Shown here: one piece after another, positions 1 through 6,317 of the stretch | How the letters are laid out: each line of letters opens with the position of its first letter | Position numbering within the stretch: the first letter of the stretch is position 1 | DNA from: an uncultured Porphyromonadaceae bacterium | GTDB taxonomy: Bacteria; Bacteroidota; Bacteroidia; Bacteroidales; Muribaculaceae | Assembly: GCA_905193485.1 (NCBI GenBank) | Contig: CAJJOX010000136.1 | Span: 1 to 6,317 of the forward strand | Length of the DNA stretch: 6,317 bases | Reading direction: 5' to 3' | Made by a program: the position numbers and the translations under genes | The notes under the pieces: generated by a model | Told to the model about the DNA's origin: nothing | The model's input: the letters and a program-made list of their open reading frames with translations, nothing else | Database searches by the model: none

Positions 1-3000
1 AACGCTCTTCCCGACGGTGTCTTCGACGGTGAAGTCTTCTCGATGTGGAGCTACATCGACAACTACGGTAACTGGAACGCTCCTTTCGGCTTCACTCCCG
101 GCGTATTTGCCGACGTCGCTCACAAAAACGGCGTGGGCACCCACGGTGTGGCCGGTGTGCCTTTTGGATCTATCGGCAACTGGTACAGCACGTTCACCTC
201 ACTCTCCAACCTCGGAGCAGAAAAGGTGGGCAAGTTCCTCTATTATTTCGGTCAGGACGGTCTCGGCTATAACTCGGAATGGGGTTCGGGCAGTCCTAAA
301 TCGATGGGACTCATCACACTCCACGACGGCCTCAAGACCTATATGGAAAACCGTAACCCGCTTTGGGAAGTGATGTGGTATGCCGGTGTGACCGATAATG
401 GCGGTCTTGCTTTCGACACCGGTATCAGCAATTTCACGGAACTTTTCAAGGGTTCGTCGCTCTTCCTTAACTACAACTGGAATCAAGTGTATCTCATCAC
501 TTCCGATATCAGCCGCGCCAACAGCATGGGAATCAGCCCGTTCAACATCTATGCCGGTATGAACATGCAGGGTGGTGAGCCTAAATCAGGTTCCAACTAC
601 GATCTGATCAAAGACTACCAGTATTCGATCGGCCTCTGGGGCGCCCACCGTGTCAACATGTTCTGGGAAGGCCGCTTTGCCAAAGGCAGCTCCGAAGCAG
701 CCAAGGCAGCCTATTATCAGGAAGAGATCGAAACATGGTTCGGCAACGGCCCCCGCAACCCGGCCGTCAAGCTCGTTCCCACGCTCAACCGCACCCATCG
801 TCCCAATGCCGAATGGGCCGGCATGTCGAGCATGGTTTCAGCACGTTCGACCCTCAGCTGGGATCTTACCACCGAGCCATTCTACACATTCTTCAACCTC
901 GGCAACGGCGCTTTCTTCAACTGGAAAGGCGAACGCATGAACAACAACGAATGGTATAACATCGGCGTTCAGGACTACCTTCCCACATGGCGCTTCTGGT
1001 TTGCCCCGACATGGATGGGCGGCCGCACGGAAAGCCTTCAGCTTGGCGAACAGAAAATGAACGCTGCCTTCACTTGGGAAGACGCCTATGTGGGCGGCTC
1101 CTGCCTCAAGGTCAGCGGTACGGCCGACACTGAATATCTCCACCTCTTCAAATCAAACTTCGCAGCCAACGCATCGACCACTATCCGCGTCACCTTCAAG
1201 GTGCTTGCCGGTTCGGCCGACATCGACGTGGCTCTCAACCAGGCTTCGGCTCCCGGCAACAATCCCGGCAAGACCCTCTCTCTGGTGAAGAAATCGGAAT
1301 GTGAAGAGCTCGAAGACACTTCCTTCAAGGAAGGCGCCGACGGCTGGATCACCCGCGAGGTGAAAGTCGGCAGCCGCTTCTCGACCATCGGTGTGATCGC
1401 CTTCAAGTTCTCCAACGCCGAGAATCTCGAACTGCTCCTCGGCGGACTCGAAGTGGTGCGCAACGAATCGTTCGCAGCTCCTGCAGCTCCCGAAATCACC
1501 CTCTCAAAAGTGCTCGCCTACAACAACGCCGGCGTCGACGCCAAGCTCATCTGGAACATGGCCAACGACAAAGCCTCCAACGAGCCTTGCTACAACTCTG
1601 ACGTCAACACCTCCATGTTCCGCATGTGGGCCCAGCAGAATGGCGGTGAACCCGTCAACATGGGCATCACTACATCATGGGCAGGCATCATCTTCGCCGC
1701 TCCCGTCGACAACAGCGGTGCCAAGAGCATGCGTTTCGGCGTAAGCGCCCTCTCGCTCGACACCAAGCAGGAAAGCGAGATCACCTGGACCGATTACATC
1801 ACACTCCCCGATTATCAGACCATCGACGAAATCACCATCAACAAGGGCATCATCAAACCGGGTGAATCGTTTGAGCTCTCGTTTGTGGATCCCGTCCACA
1901 CATCGGCTACATGGACCATCACCGACGATGCCGGCACCCCCGTGTGGAGCGGCGAAGGCGTGTCTGTCGAATGCCCCGGACTTGACGGCATCGGCGCTTA
2001 TAACCTTACCATCAGCTTCGATGGAAAAACGCAGGAATATACCCGCTATATCGCCATCTCTTCGGAAGCCGTCGGCGCTCTCCCCGAAATCTACAGCATC
2101 GCTGTCGACGGAGCTGACGCCACCCCCGATGACGCAGCCATTCAGATCAAGGTCAACGACACCAAGACGCTTTCCTACACCGGTCGCCCGGCTGACGGTT
2201 CCTCGTCGCGCGGCATCGACCTCAATGAAAACTGGTTTGGCGTACAGTGCGGCGAGATCGGCCTCGGCAGCTACAAGTCATTCTCTGTCGCAGCCTGGAT
2301 CAAATACAACGAACTCCCGACCGGCCGCTCCAACTTCATCACCGTCGAAGACCGTATCAACGGCGGATGGCCCTACAACAACTGGGGCTTTTTCTGGAGC
2401 CGTATCAACGACGAAGGCCGCTTCATCTACGACGGTATCGACACCGGCTACGGCTGGCGTGTGGGTCCCGGCACAGAGGGTCGCCGTATGTTCTACCGTT
2501 ACAATGATGCAAAGGTCGACGTCGGCGCATGGACTCACGTGGCTATCATATTTGAATACAACAACTCCCAGCAGATCCGCAGCCACTTCTACATCAACGG
2601 CAAGAAACAGATGGTTTCCGAATGGTGCTCCTGCATGAAGTCTGACTTCGAAAACAATTGCGGCGGTGTCTGGAGTCACCTGGTCGATGTGGCCAAGAAA
2701 CTCTCTAGTGCAGATTACGGCACAGATACCTACGAACCCACATTTACTTCCACCACCTATCCTATCACCGACGGTATGTGGATCAGCTTCGGCGGCAGCT
2801 CGCAGGACATCTCCGCCGTCAAGGGCTGCGTCGACGACTTCCAGGTATGGGGCAAAGCCATGACCGACGAAGACGTCATGAAATCCATGCAGGGTCTTGA
2901 CAAAAACAACCTCCCCGAAGATGTGCTCGGCTACTGGGATCTTGAAAATGAACCGGCAAGCGACTACGGCTTCGTCGGCGCCACCGGCGCTAACGCCACC

Positions 3001-3567
3001 AACAAGACTCCGAAAGCCTACTGGTGCGAGATCCCCTCTCAGGGTGAGAACTCCAACACCCGCGTTGTCGGCCAGCCAACCTATCTCGTAGGTTGCCCCT
3101 TCATCGCAGGCACCGCCTATCCCGTTGTCACAACCCCGACATGGGAAACTCGCCGCGCCGAGATCAACGGCAGCGGTACGGGTGAAAGCGGATCCGCCAC
3201 ACTGAGCTGGACCAAAGCCGGCGACTACTCCGTGAAGCTCCGTCTTGCCAATGGCCACGGCGAAGCCACGATGGACTATCCGGTTGTGAAAGTGAGCGAC
3301 AGCACCCAGGGCATCGGCGAGATCGGCCAGGATGGCGAAGGCTTCACCACCTACACGGTCGAAGACGCTCTCTTCGTTGAATTTGACGCCGACGGCGCTT
3401 ACACCGTCGAGGTCTACAACATGGCCGGCATGCTTGCCGCCCAGAAGGCCGTCAACGTAGTGGCAGGCCAGAACGTGAGCATCGCTCTCGGTCAGCCAGG
3501 TGTCTACCTCGTGAAAGTGACCCGCGACGGACAGCTTCTCCGCACCGTCAAGGTGATCCGCAAATAA
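1..3567 (+). CDS. GH85 endo-beta-N-acetylglucosaminidase with LamG and T9SS sorting domains (5' partial)
   Basis: The frame is open from base 1, so the start, signal peptide and first barrel strands lie upstream; the ATG at 43 is internal. Residues below count from that ATG. The GH85 barrel spans about 1-265. FGQDGLGYNSEW (69-80) matches the family's GFDGW-x-x-N-x-E catalytic strand, with N77 (oxazoline stabiliser) and E79 (general acid) kept. FLNYNW (141-146), IYAGMN (169-174) and the SIGLWG region (195-200) match later barrel strands. FFNLGNG to YLPTWRFW (283-319) resembles the beta domain that follows GH85 barrels. Next come a jelly-roll-like module (about 340-475), Ig-like regions (480-675), a LamG fold (about 705-945, ending GCVDDFQVW), a PKD-like stretch (1035-1085) and a T9SS type A C-terminal domain (1095-1174, GVYLVKV...VKVIRK). 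The family cleaves the chitobiose core of N-glycans. Export by T9SS and anchoring at the cell surface are inferred. Codon choice is strongly biased (ttc, aac, atc, ctc). Confidence 0.85.
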   Translation, partial: NALPDGVFDGEVFSMWSYIDNYGNWNAPFGFTPGVFADVAHKNGVGTHGVAGVPFGSIGNWYSTFTSLSNLGAEKVGKFLYYFGQDGLGYNSEWGSGSPKSMGLITLHDGLKTYMENRNPLWEVMWYAGVTDNGGLAFDTGISNFTELFKGSSLFLNYNWNQVYLITSDISRANSMGISPFNIYAGMNMQGGEPKSGSNYDLIKDYQYSIGLWGAHRVNMFWEGRFAKGSSEAAKAAYYQEEIETWFGNGPRNPAVKLVPTLNRTHRPNAEWAGMSSMVSARSTLSWDLTTEPFYTFFNLGNGAFFNWKGERMNNNEWYNIGVQDYLPTWRFWFAPTWMGGRTESLQLGEQKMNAAFTWEDAYVGGSCLKVSGTADTEYLHLFKSNFAANASTTIRVTFKVLAGSADIDVALNQASAPGNNPGKTLSLVKKSECEELEDTSFKEGADGWITREVKVGSRFSTIGVIAFKFSNAENLELLLGGLEVVRNESFAAPAAPEITLSKVLAYNNAGVDAKLIWNMANDKASNEPCYNSDVNTSMFRMWAQQNGGEPVNMGITTSWAGIIFAAPVDNSGAKSMRFGVSALSLDTKQESEITWTDYITLPDYQTIDEITINKGIIKPGESFELSFVDPVHTSATWTITDDAGTPVWSGEGVSVECPGLDGIGAYNLTISFDGKTQEYTRYIAISSEAVGALPEIYSIAVDGADATPDDAAIQIKVNDTKTLSYTGRPADGSSSRGIDLNENWFGVQCGEIGLGSYKSFSVAAWIKYNELPTGRSNFITVEDRINGGWPYNNWGFFWSRINDEGRFIYDGIDTGYGWRVGPGTEGRRMFYRYNDAKVDVGAWTHVAIIFEYNNSQQIRSHFYINGKKQMVSEWCSCMKSDFENNCGGVWSHLVDVAKKLSSADYGTDTYEPTFTSTTYPITDGMWISFGGSSQDISAVKGCVDDFQVWGKAMTDEDVMKSMQGLDKNNLPEDVLGYWDLENEPASDYGFVGATGANATNKTPKAYWCEIPSQGENSNTRVVGQPTYLVGCPFIAGTAYPVVTTPTWETRRAEINGSGTGESGSATLSWTKAGDYSVKLRLANGHGEATMDYPVVKVSDSTQGIGEIGQDGEGFTTYTVEDALFVEFDADGAYTVEVYNMAGMLAAQKAVNVVAGQNVSIALGQPGVYLVKVTRDGQLLRTVKVIRK

Positions 3568-3600
3568 TCACACTTAAGATCCATATTTAACCCTTCATAA

Positions 3601-3631
3601 CGGGAGGCGCCGGGCGGCGCCTCCCGTTTTT
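3601..3631 (+). terminator. Intrinsic terminator after the GH85 gene
   Basis: A perfect 11-base-pair GC-rich stem (CGGGAGGCGCC at 3601-3611 with GGCGCCTCCCG at 3616-3626) closes a four-base loop and is followed directly by five T (3627-3631). It begins 33 bases after the GH85 stop codon. On the opposite strand the same stem is followed only by TTATG, so it should terminate the + strand gene much better than the convergent - strand genes. Confidence 0.9.
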
Positions 3632-3633
3632 GG

Positions 3634-3651
3634 TTCGCCCGGTGGGGCGAA
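3634..3651. repeat. Small inverted repeat (hairpin) between convergent genes
   Basis: TTCGCCC (3634-3640) and GGGCGAA (3645-3651) form a perfect seven-base-pair stem with a four-base loop. It starts two bases after the T-tract of the main terminator and, on the - strand, lies four bases past the stop codon of the 159-residue gene. No T-run follows it on either strand. On the - strand it could act as a 3'-end stabilising structure or a weak terminator working together with the larger stem beyond it; this role is inferred. Confidence 0.5.
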
Positions 3652-3655
3652 GGCG

Positions 3656-4135
3656 TCAACCGGGGTAGGGGCGCAGGCGCACCGGCGGCCTTGCCGCGCT
3701 GACGGCGCGCGAGAGCCTCCGCAGCGAGGCGGCATGGTCGTCGGCATAGATGGCCGAGGCCTTGTCGTCTGTACCGGAATATATGGCAGCGAGGATACCG
3801 GCTGTGACGGTGTGCTCGATGAGCATACGCAGAACCATGGGATCGGCCATGCAGTTTTCGCGCAGCTCGAAAGTGATGAGCCTGTCTGACGGCTTGCCGC
3901 TATCGGCAGGGTCTGTCGTGTCGGATCCGTCGGGCTCGTCAAGAACGTTGCAGCCGGTGATTTCGGGCATCAGCGCCAGTGCGACGGGTGCCGCGGCCGC
4001 CCGGGCCAGACGTGCGATGGCCGGGCGGCGGTCGCGCGACAGCGTTCCTGTGTCGGACGGATTGACGGCATGGCGCATGGCTGCAAGAGCCAGAATGTTG
4101 TCGACGAGGGCGTCGGTTGAAAGTGAGATTGTCAT
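3656..4135 (-). CDS. Unrecognised 159-residue protein, last gene of the phage-like cluster
   Basis: I do not recognise the family. The ATG at 4135-4133 overlaps the TGA of the preceding gene as ATGA, which fixes the start and suggests translational coupling. An A-rich stretch lies upstream and there is no clear Shine-Dalgarno sequence. The N-terminal third is predicted mostly helical and Ala/Arg-rich (residues 8-58). A polar, Asp/Ser/Pro-rich linker follows (about 66-84), then a second helical part (about 88-148) and a short tail ending RLRPYPG. No signal peptide, clear membrane segment or catalytic motif is visible. Its place two genes after a portal-like gene makes a small virion, connector or assembly protein possible, but that rests on context only. 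The amino-acid composition is balanced, whereas competing frames over the same bases give Ser/Pro/Arg-rich translations, supporting this as the coding frame. Confidence 0.7.
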   Translation of the reverse strand: MTISLSTDALVDNILALAAMRHAVNPSDTGTLSRDRRPAIARLARAAAAPVALALMPEITGCNVLDEPDGSDTTDPADSGKPSDRLITFELRENCMADPMVLRMLIEHTVTAGILAAIYSGTDDKASAIYADDHAASLRRLSRAVSAARPPVRLRPYPG

Positions 4136-4581
4136 TGTGCGGATCTGTTTTTGTTTGCGACTTGTTTTTTAAGTGCCGAATGGCGGCGCGATGGCGCGAT
4201 GGATTTCCAGTAAATGCGGATGGCCGTGGCCGGTGAGATGAAAAACGACGGCGCCGCACTATCGGCGAGAACACGCTGCAGGGCTTCGTCGGCAGCTATG
4301 CCATGGCGCTTTTCAAGCTTTCTGACGGCATTTTCGAGCGTCAGCCATAATTGTTCCGCGCAACGTCCCTTGCAGCGGCTGCGGAGGTTTTTACGCCGTT
4401 CACGCAGCACGCGGCGGGCATAACCGTAGCTGACGTAGAACTGCGGCGCCGGTTTCTGAACGGCCAGACGTGCCAGCTGTCTGACCGTGGGACATTCGTC
4501 GGCGTGTTCCTCTAATGTGCGCCGGAATATTCTCATGAAGTCGGCGTCGCGTCGGTCAGTCATTGTCGTGTAGATAATCAT
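4132..4581 (-). CDS. Unrecognised 149-residue basic protein with an internal duplication
   Basis: The family is not recognised. The protein is Arg/Lys-rich and predicted mainly helical. Two stretches 65 residues apart share the pattern A-P-x-F-[YF]-[VI]-S-x3-A-x-R-[VI]: residues 45-58 (APQFYVS...) and 110-123 (APSFFIS...). The preceding helices also align (L36/L101, R38/R103), so this looks like a two-repeat protein. A basic linker with RERRKNLRSRCKGR (60-73) and a basic tail (131-149, Lys/Arg/Asn) suggest nucleic-acid contact. A packaging-accessory or DNA-binding role in a phage-like cluster is conceivable but unproven. The start is uncertain: ATG at 4581 or the in-frame ATG at 4563 (MTDRRDADFM), neither with a clear ribosome binding site. 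Its TGA (4134-4132) overlaps the next gene's ATG. A 137-base gap separates it from the portal-like gene upstream. Confidence 0.72.
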   Translation of the reverse strand: MIIYTTMTDRRDADFMRIFRRTLEEHADECPTVRQLARLAVQKPAPQFYVSYGYARRVLRERRKNLRSRCKGRCAEQLWLTLENAVRKLEKRHGIAADEALQRVLADSAAPSFFISPATAIRIYWKSIAPSRRHSALKKQVANKNRSAQ

Positions 4582-4718
4582 ATCGGTTGTGTGTGATGGA
4601 ATGATAAAGATATAAAGGAAAAGATTTACAATGGCAAAACTACAACGAAAGTGGGCAAAAACACAGCCCCGATCCGGTTAATAAAACATAAAGGGGGCAA
4701 TGGAAACGGACAGGAGGC
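4582..4718. other. AT-rich intergenic gap inside the - strand cluster
   Basis: These 137 bases lie between the portal-like gene and the 149-residue gene. They are visibly more AT-rich than the surrounding coding DNA. I see no strong terminator hairpin after the portal stop codon; the CCGGATCGG segment (4668-4676 region) can pair over only three bases. The gap includes the weak promoter-like pattern listed separately, and its length suggests the two downstream genes can be transcribed independently. Confidence 0.5.
4605..4638 (-). promoter_or_regulatory. Candidate Bacteroidota-type promoter for the 149/159-residue gene pair
   Basis: On the - strand TTTG (4638-4635) is followed after 22 bases by TATCTTTA (4612-4605). 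This resembles the Bacteroidota -33 TTTG and -7 TAnnTTTG boxes, but the last base of the -7 box mismatches and the spacer is a little long. It lies about 23 bases before the first possible ATG at 4581. The AT-rich setting and the position at the only gap in the cluster support it modestly. Confidence 0.3.
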
Positions 4719-6113
4719 TCACACGCGCAGGGCCATCTCATTGCGTTTGCTGCGAAACGTGTTGAAGGTGTCGAGCAGATCGAGCAGCGCGATTGCGGCG
4801 GAGCGCATCTGCGAGTCGTAGAGGGCTGCGGAAGTCTGTGCCGGCGGCGTTCGGCCCTGAAGGGCGTCGCTTACGCCCGAAATCTGCTGAAATAGGTTGA
4901 GCTGTGTCTCAAGCAGCCGGTAGGCTCCGGAAAAGTCGGCGCCCGAGTGTATCTGGTGCGGTTCGTGCGACGAATAGCCGGGGTTGTAGAATATCACGCC
5001 GTCGGGCGACGACCAGCAGTCGGCCACGTCGGCTGCCGTCATGTTGTCGGGCAGCTGATCGTTGGGAAACAGAAGCACTCCTTTGGCCGATGTGCGCATT
5101 ATCTGATCCACGAGTGTGATAAGATGGTTGATGCACCGTTGCTGGTCGAGGATGTCCTCCACGAGCGAGTGCACTTCGCCGTCGATAAGCGGGTAGAACT
5201 TCACTGCGAAGGGGTGCATGCCGTGGAGATAGGGCGAGTCGTATTCGTCGAGCAGGTCGCCGGCGGGAGTGTAGATGCGGCAGTGCCATCGGAGAGTGGT
5301 GACGGGTCGCAGTGTCGTTTCGCTGTCGGATGCCATCGTTCCGGCAGAGGCGGCGTCGGCGGTGTAGAATCGTCCGTGACGTCGGTCGTGACACCGTAGG
5401 ATGTTGCGCGAGTCGGCTGTCCACACTTCAATTATGCGGCAGCGCCCCTCGCCGGCATTGAAGAAACGGTGCGACGAAGCGGGGCTGCCGAGCGGCATCT
5501 GCCGGCCGGCCAGACTGCCGGTGTCGTCGTCAAAGGCACGGCGGAGAGCCGCCATGCTGTCGGGACGGCAGTTGCCGTAGCGTATCACGGCCTCGCGGAA
5601 GCTCATGGAGTGCAGCATGCCGATCAGCTCGATGTCGAGTCCGCGCGGATCGCAGAAACGATTGACGAAGAAATCGGCCGGACTGATGTTGTCGATCCAT
5701 ACGCCTGAACCGGCCGTGCGTTTCTCGGCCGTGACACGCTGGATTGCGCATCCCGAGATAAGAAATTCCTCAAGCATGCGGCAATCCATCTCGATGAGGG
5801 CGTTGCGCCTCATGTCGGCTTCCGGAAGCCGGTTGGCGGAGGCGGGATCGTCGCCCGAGGCGATGCGCGAGCGGAAGTTGCCGATGACGCATTTCACAAG
5901 CTGACGTATCAGGTTGTTGGTCAGCGGATGCCGGCCGTTGAGCAGGGCGTGGTTATATTCGCTGATGCTTTTGCCGCTTTCGAATTCGATGGTGTCCTGC
6001 CATTGGCGTCCGTAGGTGTAGCGCTTGTAGCGTTCGCGGCGCTGACGCAGGTCTGCGCCGGCCTGCCACGCCTCGAGGGCGAGATTGAAAGGCGATGGTG
6101 TGTGTCGTTTCAT
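4719..6113 (-). CDS. Phage portal-like protein
   Basis: The 464-residue translation reads like a P22-type portal, the dodecameric ring at the capsid vertex through which DNA is packaged and where the tail attaches. Portal-like features in order: an N-terminal helical part with RRERYKRYTYGRQWQD (25-40); HPLTNNLIRQLVKCVIGNFR (62-81), matching the portal N-x-I-x-x-x-V-x-x-x-x-G stretch; ISPADFFVNRFCDPRG (143-158); HPFAVKFYPLIDGEVHSLVE (300-319); LDQQRCINHLITLVDQIMRTS (322-342), the likely stem helix region; and SGVSDALQGRTPPAQTSAALY (412-432), like the conserved segment before the final helix. It ends soon after that helix, so it lacks the long C-terminal barrel of P22 portal and sits at the short end for the family. 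The ATG (6113-6111) overlaps the upstream stop codon as ATGA; no Shine-Dalgarno sequence is seen. There are no frameshifts or internal stops, so it is not an obvious pseudogene. Confidence 0.75.
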   Translation of the reverse strand: MKRHTPSPFNLALEAWQAGADLRQRRERYKRYTYGRQWQDTIEFESGKSISEYNHALLNGRHPLTNNLIRQLVKCVIGNFRSRIASGDDPASANRLPEADMRRNALIEMDCRMLEEFLISGCAIQRVTAEKRTAGSGVWIDNISPADFFVNRFCDPRGLDIELIGMLHSMSFREAVIRYGNCRPDSMAALRRAFDDDTGSLAGRQMPLGSPASSHRFFNAGEGRCRIIEVWTADSRNILRCHDRRHGRFYTADAASAGTMASDSETTLRPVTTLRWHCRIYTPAGDLLDEYDSPYLHGMHPFAVKFYPLIDGEVHSLVEDILDQQRCINHLITLVDQIMRTSAKGVLLFPNDQLPDNMTAADVADCWSSPDGVIFYNPGYSSHEPHQIHSGADFSGAYRLLETQLNLFQQISGVSDALQGRTPPAQTSAALYDSQMRSAAIALLDLLDTFNTFRSKRNEMALRV

Positions 6114-6317
6114 GGTTGGCTGAACATTGCTTCGGTGAGTAGGTATGTGCCTTCAGGAGGCTGGATGACGGCGAGAAGGGAGCTCGGACGGATCGCCTGA
6201 CGCGGTGGGGTGTAGAGCATCAGCCTGCCGCCGGGATGAACCACGGCCACCGGATGCGAGGCCGTGCCGCGCGAGAATGGATTGATCTGGGCGAGCGCTT
6301 CGGTCGATGCGGGTTCG
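6110..6317 (-). CDS. C-terminal end of an unrecognised protein upstream of the portal-like gene (5' partial)
   Basis: Reading the - strand from 6316, one frame stays open for 68 codons and ends at a TGA (6112-6110) that overlaps the portal ATG as ATGA. The other two - strand frames close before the portal start. The visible tail runs EPASTEALAQINPFSRG..., then an Ala/Val/Pro-rich part with HPVAVVHPGGRLMLY and LLAVIQPPEGTYLLTEAMFSQP. It looks like a small beta-rich domain end rather than a recognisable terminase C-terminus. The exact stop/start overlap argues for a real gene co-translated with the portal-like gene. Its identity cannot be judged without the upstream sequence. Confidence 0.6.
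   Translation of the reverse strand, partial: EPASTEALAQINPFSRGTASHPVAVVHPGGRLMLYTPPRQAIRPSSLLAVIQPPEGTYLLTEAMFSQP

Noticed and set aside
1862..2638. A 258-codon + strand frame inside the GH85-family gene
   Set aside because: It is a frame-shifted shadow. The translation is Ser/Thr/Pro/Arg-rich and low complexity, while the main frame runs uninterrupted through recognisable domains.
2278..3258. A 326-codon open frame antisense to the GH85-family gene
   Set aside because: It lies wholly opposite the LamG and PKD-like coding region. Its Gly/Ala/Val-rich translation shows no domain, and such long antisense frames are expected opposite GC-rich, strongly codon-biased genes.
3568..3655. Possible phage attachment site at the junction between the GH85 gene and the phage-like cluster
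   Set aside because: No tRNA end is present and no direct repeat could be identified from one side alone; the spacer is explained by the terminator and hairpin.
3595..3942. A 115-codon - strand frame overlapping the 159-residue gene and the terminator
   Set aside because: Its translation is Ser/Pro/Arg-rich, it runs through the terminator stem, and it has no coupling to the upstream gene, unlike the frame starting at 4135.
3750..4172. A 140-codon + strand frame opposite the 159-residue gene
   Set aside because: Its composition (Ser/Arg/Ala) is typical of an antisense shadow, and the opposite frame has the ATGA overlap expected of a real operon.
4631..4681. A 16-codon + strand frame (MAKLQRKWAKTQPRSG) preceded by an AAAGGAAAAG stretch
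   Set aside because: The purine-rich stretch could pass for a ribosome binding site, but the frame is very short, lies in an AT-rich gap on the strand opposite the local genes, and has no recognisable function.
4947..5399. A 150-codon + strand frame opposite the portal-like gene
   Set aside because: It is Val/Gly/Arg-rich with no recognisable motif, and the - strand frame has portal-family features throughout this stretch.

Overview
The window looks like a chromosomal segment from a GC-rich member of the Bacteroidales, a gut-type Bacteroidota. The main evidence is a very large secreted glycosidase ending in a type IX secretion (T9SS) sorting domain. Genes here also lack obvious Shine-Dalgarno sequences, and one gap holds a weak Bacteroidota-like promoter pattern. 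A Muribaculaceae-like host is plausible but is inference only.

Left part (1-3567, + strand): the 3' portion of one multidomain gene whose start lies before the window. Its first segment is a glycoside hydrolase family 85 (endo-beta-N-acetylglucosaminidase) barrel with the Asn-x-Glu catalytic pair (N at 271-273, E at 277-279). It continues through the GH85-associated beta domain, a jelly-roll-like module, Ig-like modules, a LamG/concanavalin-type lectin domain, a PKD-like segment and a C-terminal T9SS sorting domain. It is probably a cell-surface enzyme that releases N-glycans from host glycoproteins. A strong intrinsic terminator (3601-3631) follows, then a second small hairpin (3634-3651).

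Right part (3656-6317, - strand): a convergent set of four genes. Read in transcription order, they are the last 68 codons of an unrecognised gene, a 464-residue phage portal-like protein, a 149-residue basic protein with an internal duplication, and a 159-residue unrecognised protein. The first pair and the last pair are each joined by ATGA stop/start overlaps. The two pairs are separated by a 137-base AT-rich gap that may hold a promoter. This looks like the edge of a prophage or of a domesticated phage-derived cassette. No terminase, capsid protein, integrase or attachment site is visible here, so the extent of the element cannot be judged.

The two halves are not obviously related in function. 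They meet tail to tail over 88 bases of hairpin-rich spacer. No tRNA, rRNA, CRISPR array or insertion sequence was seen.
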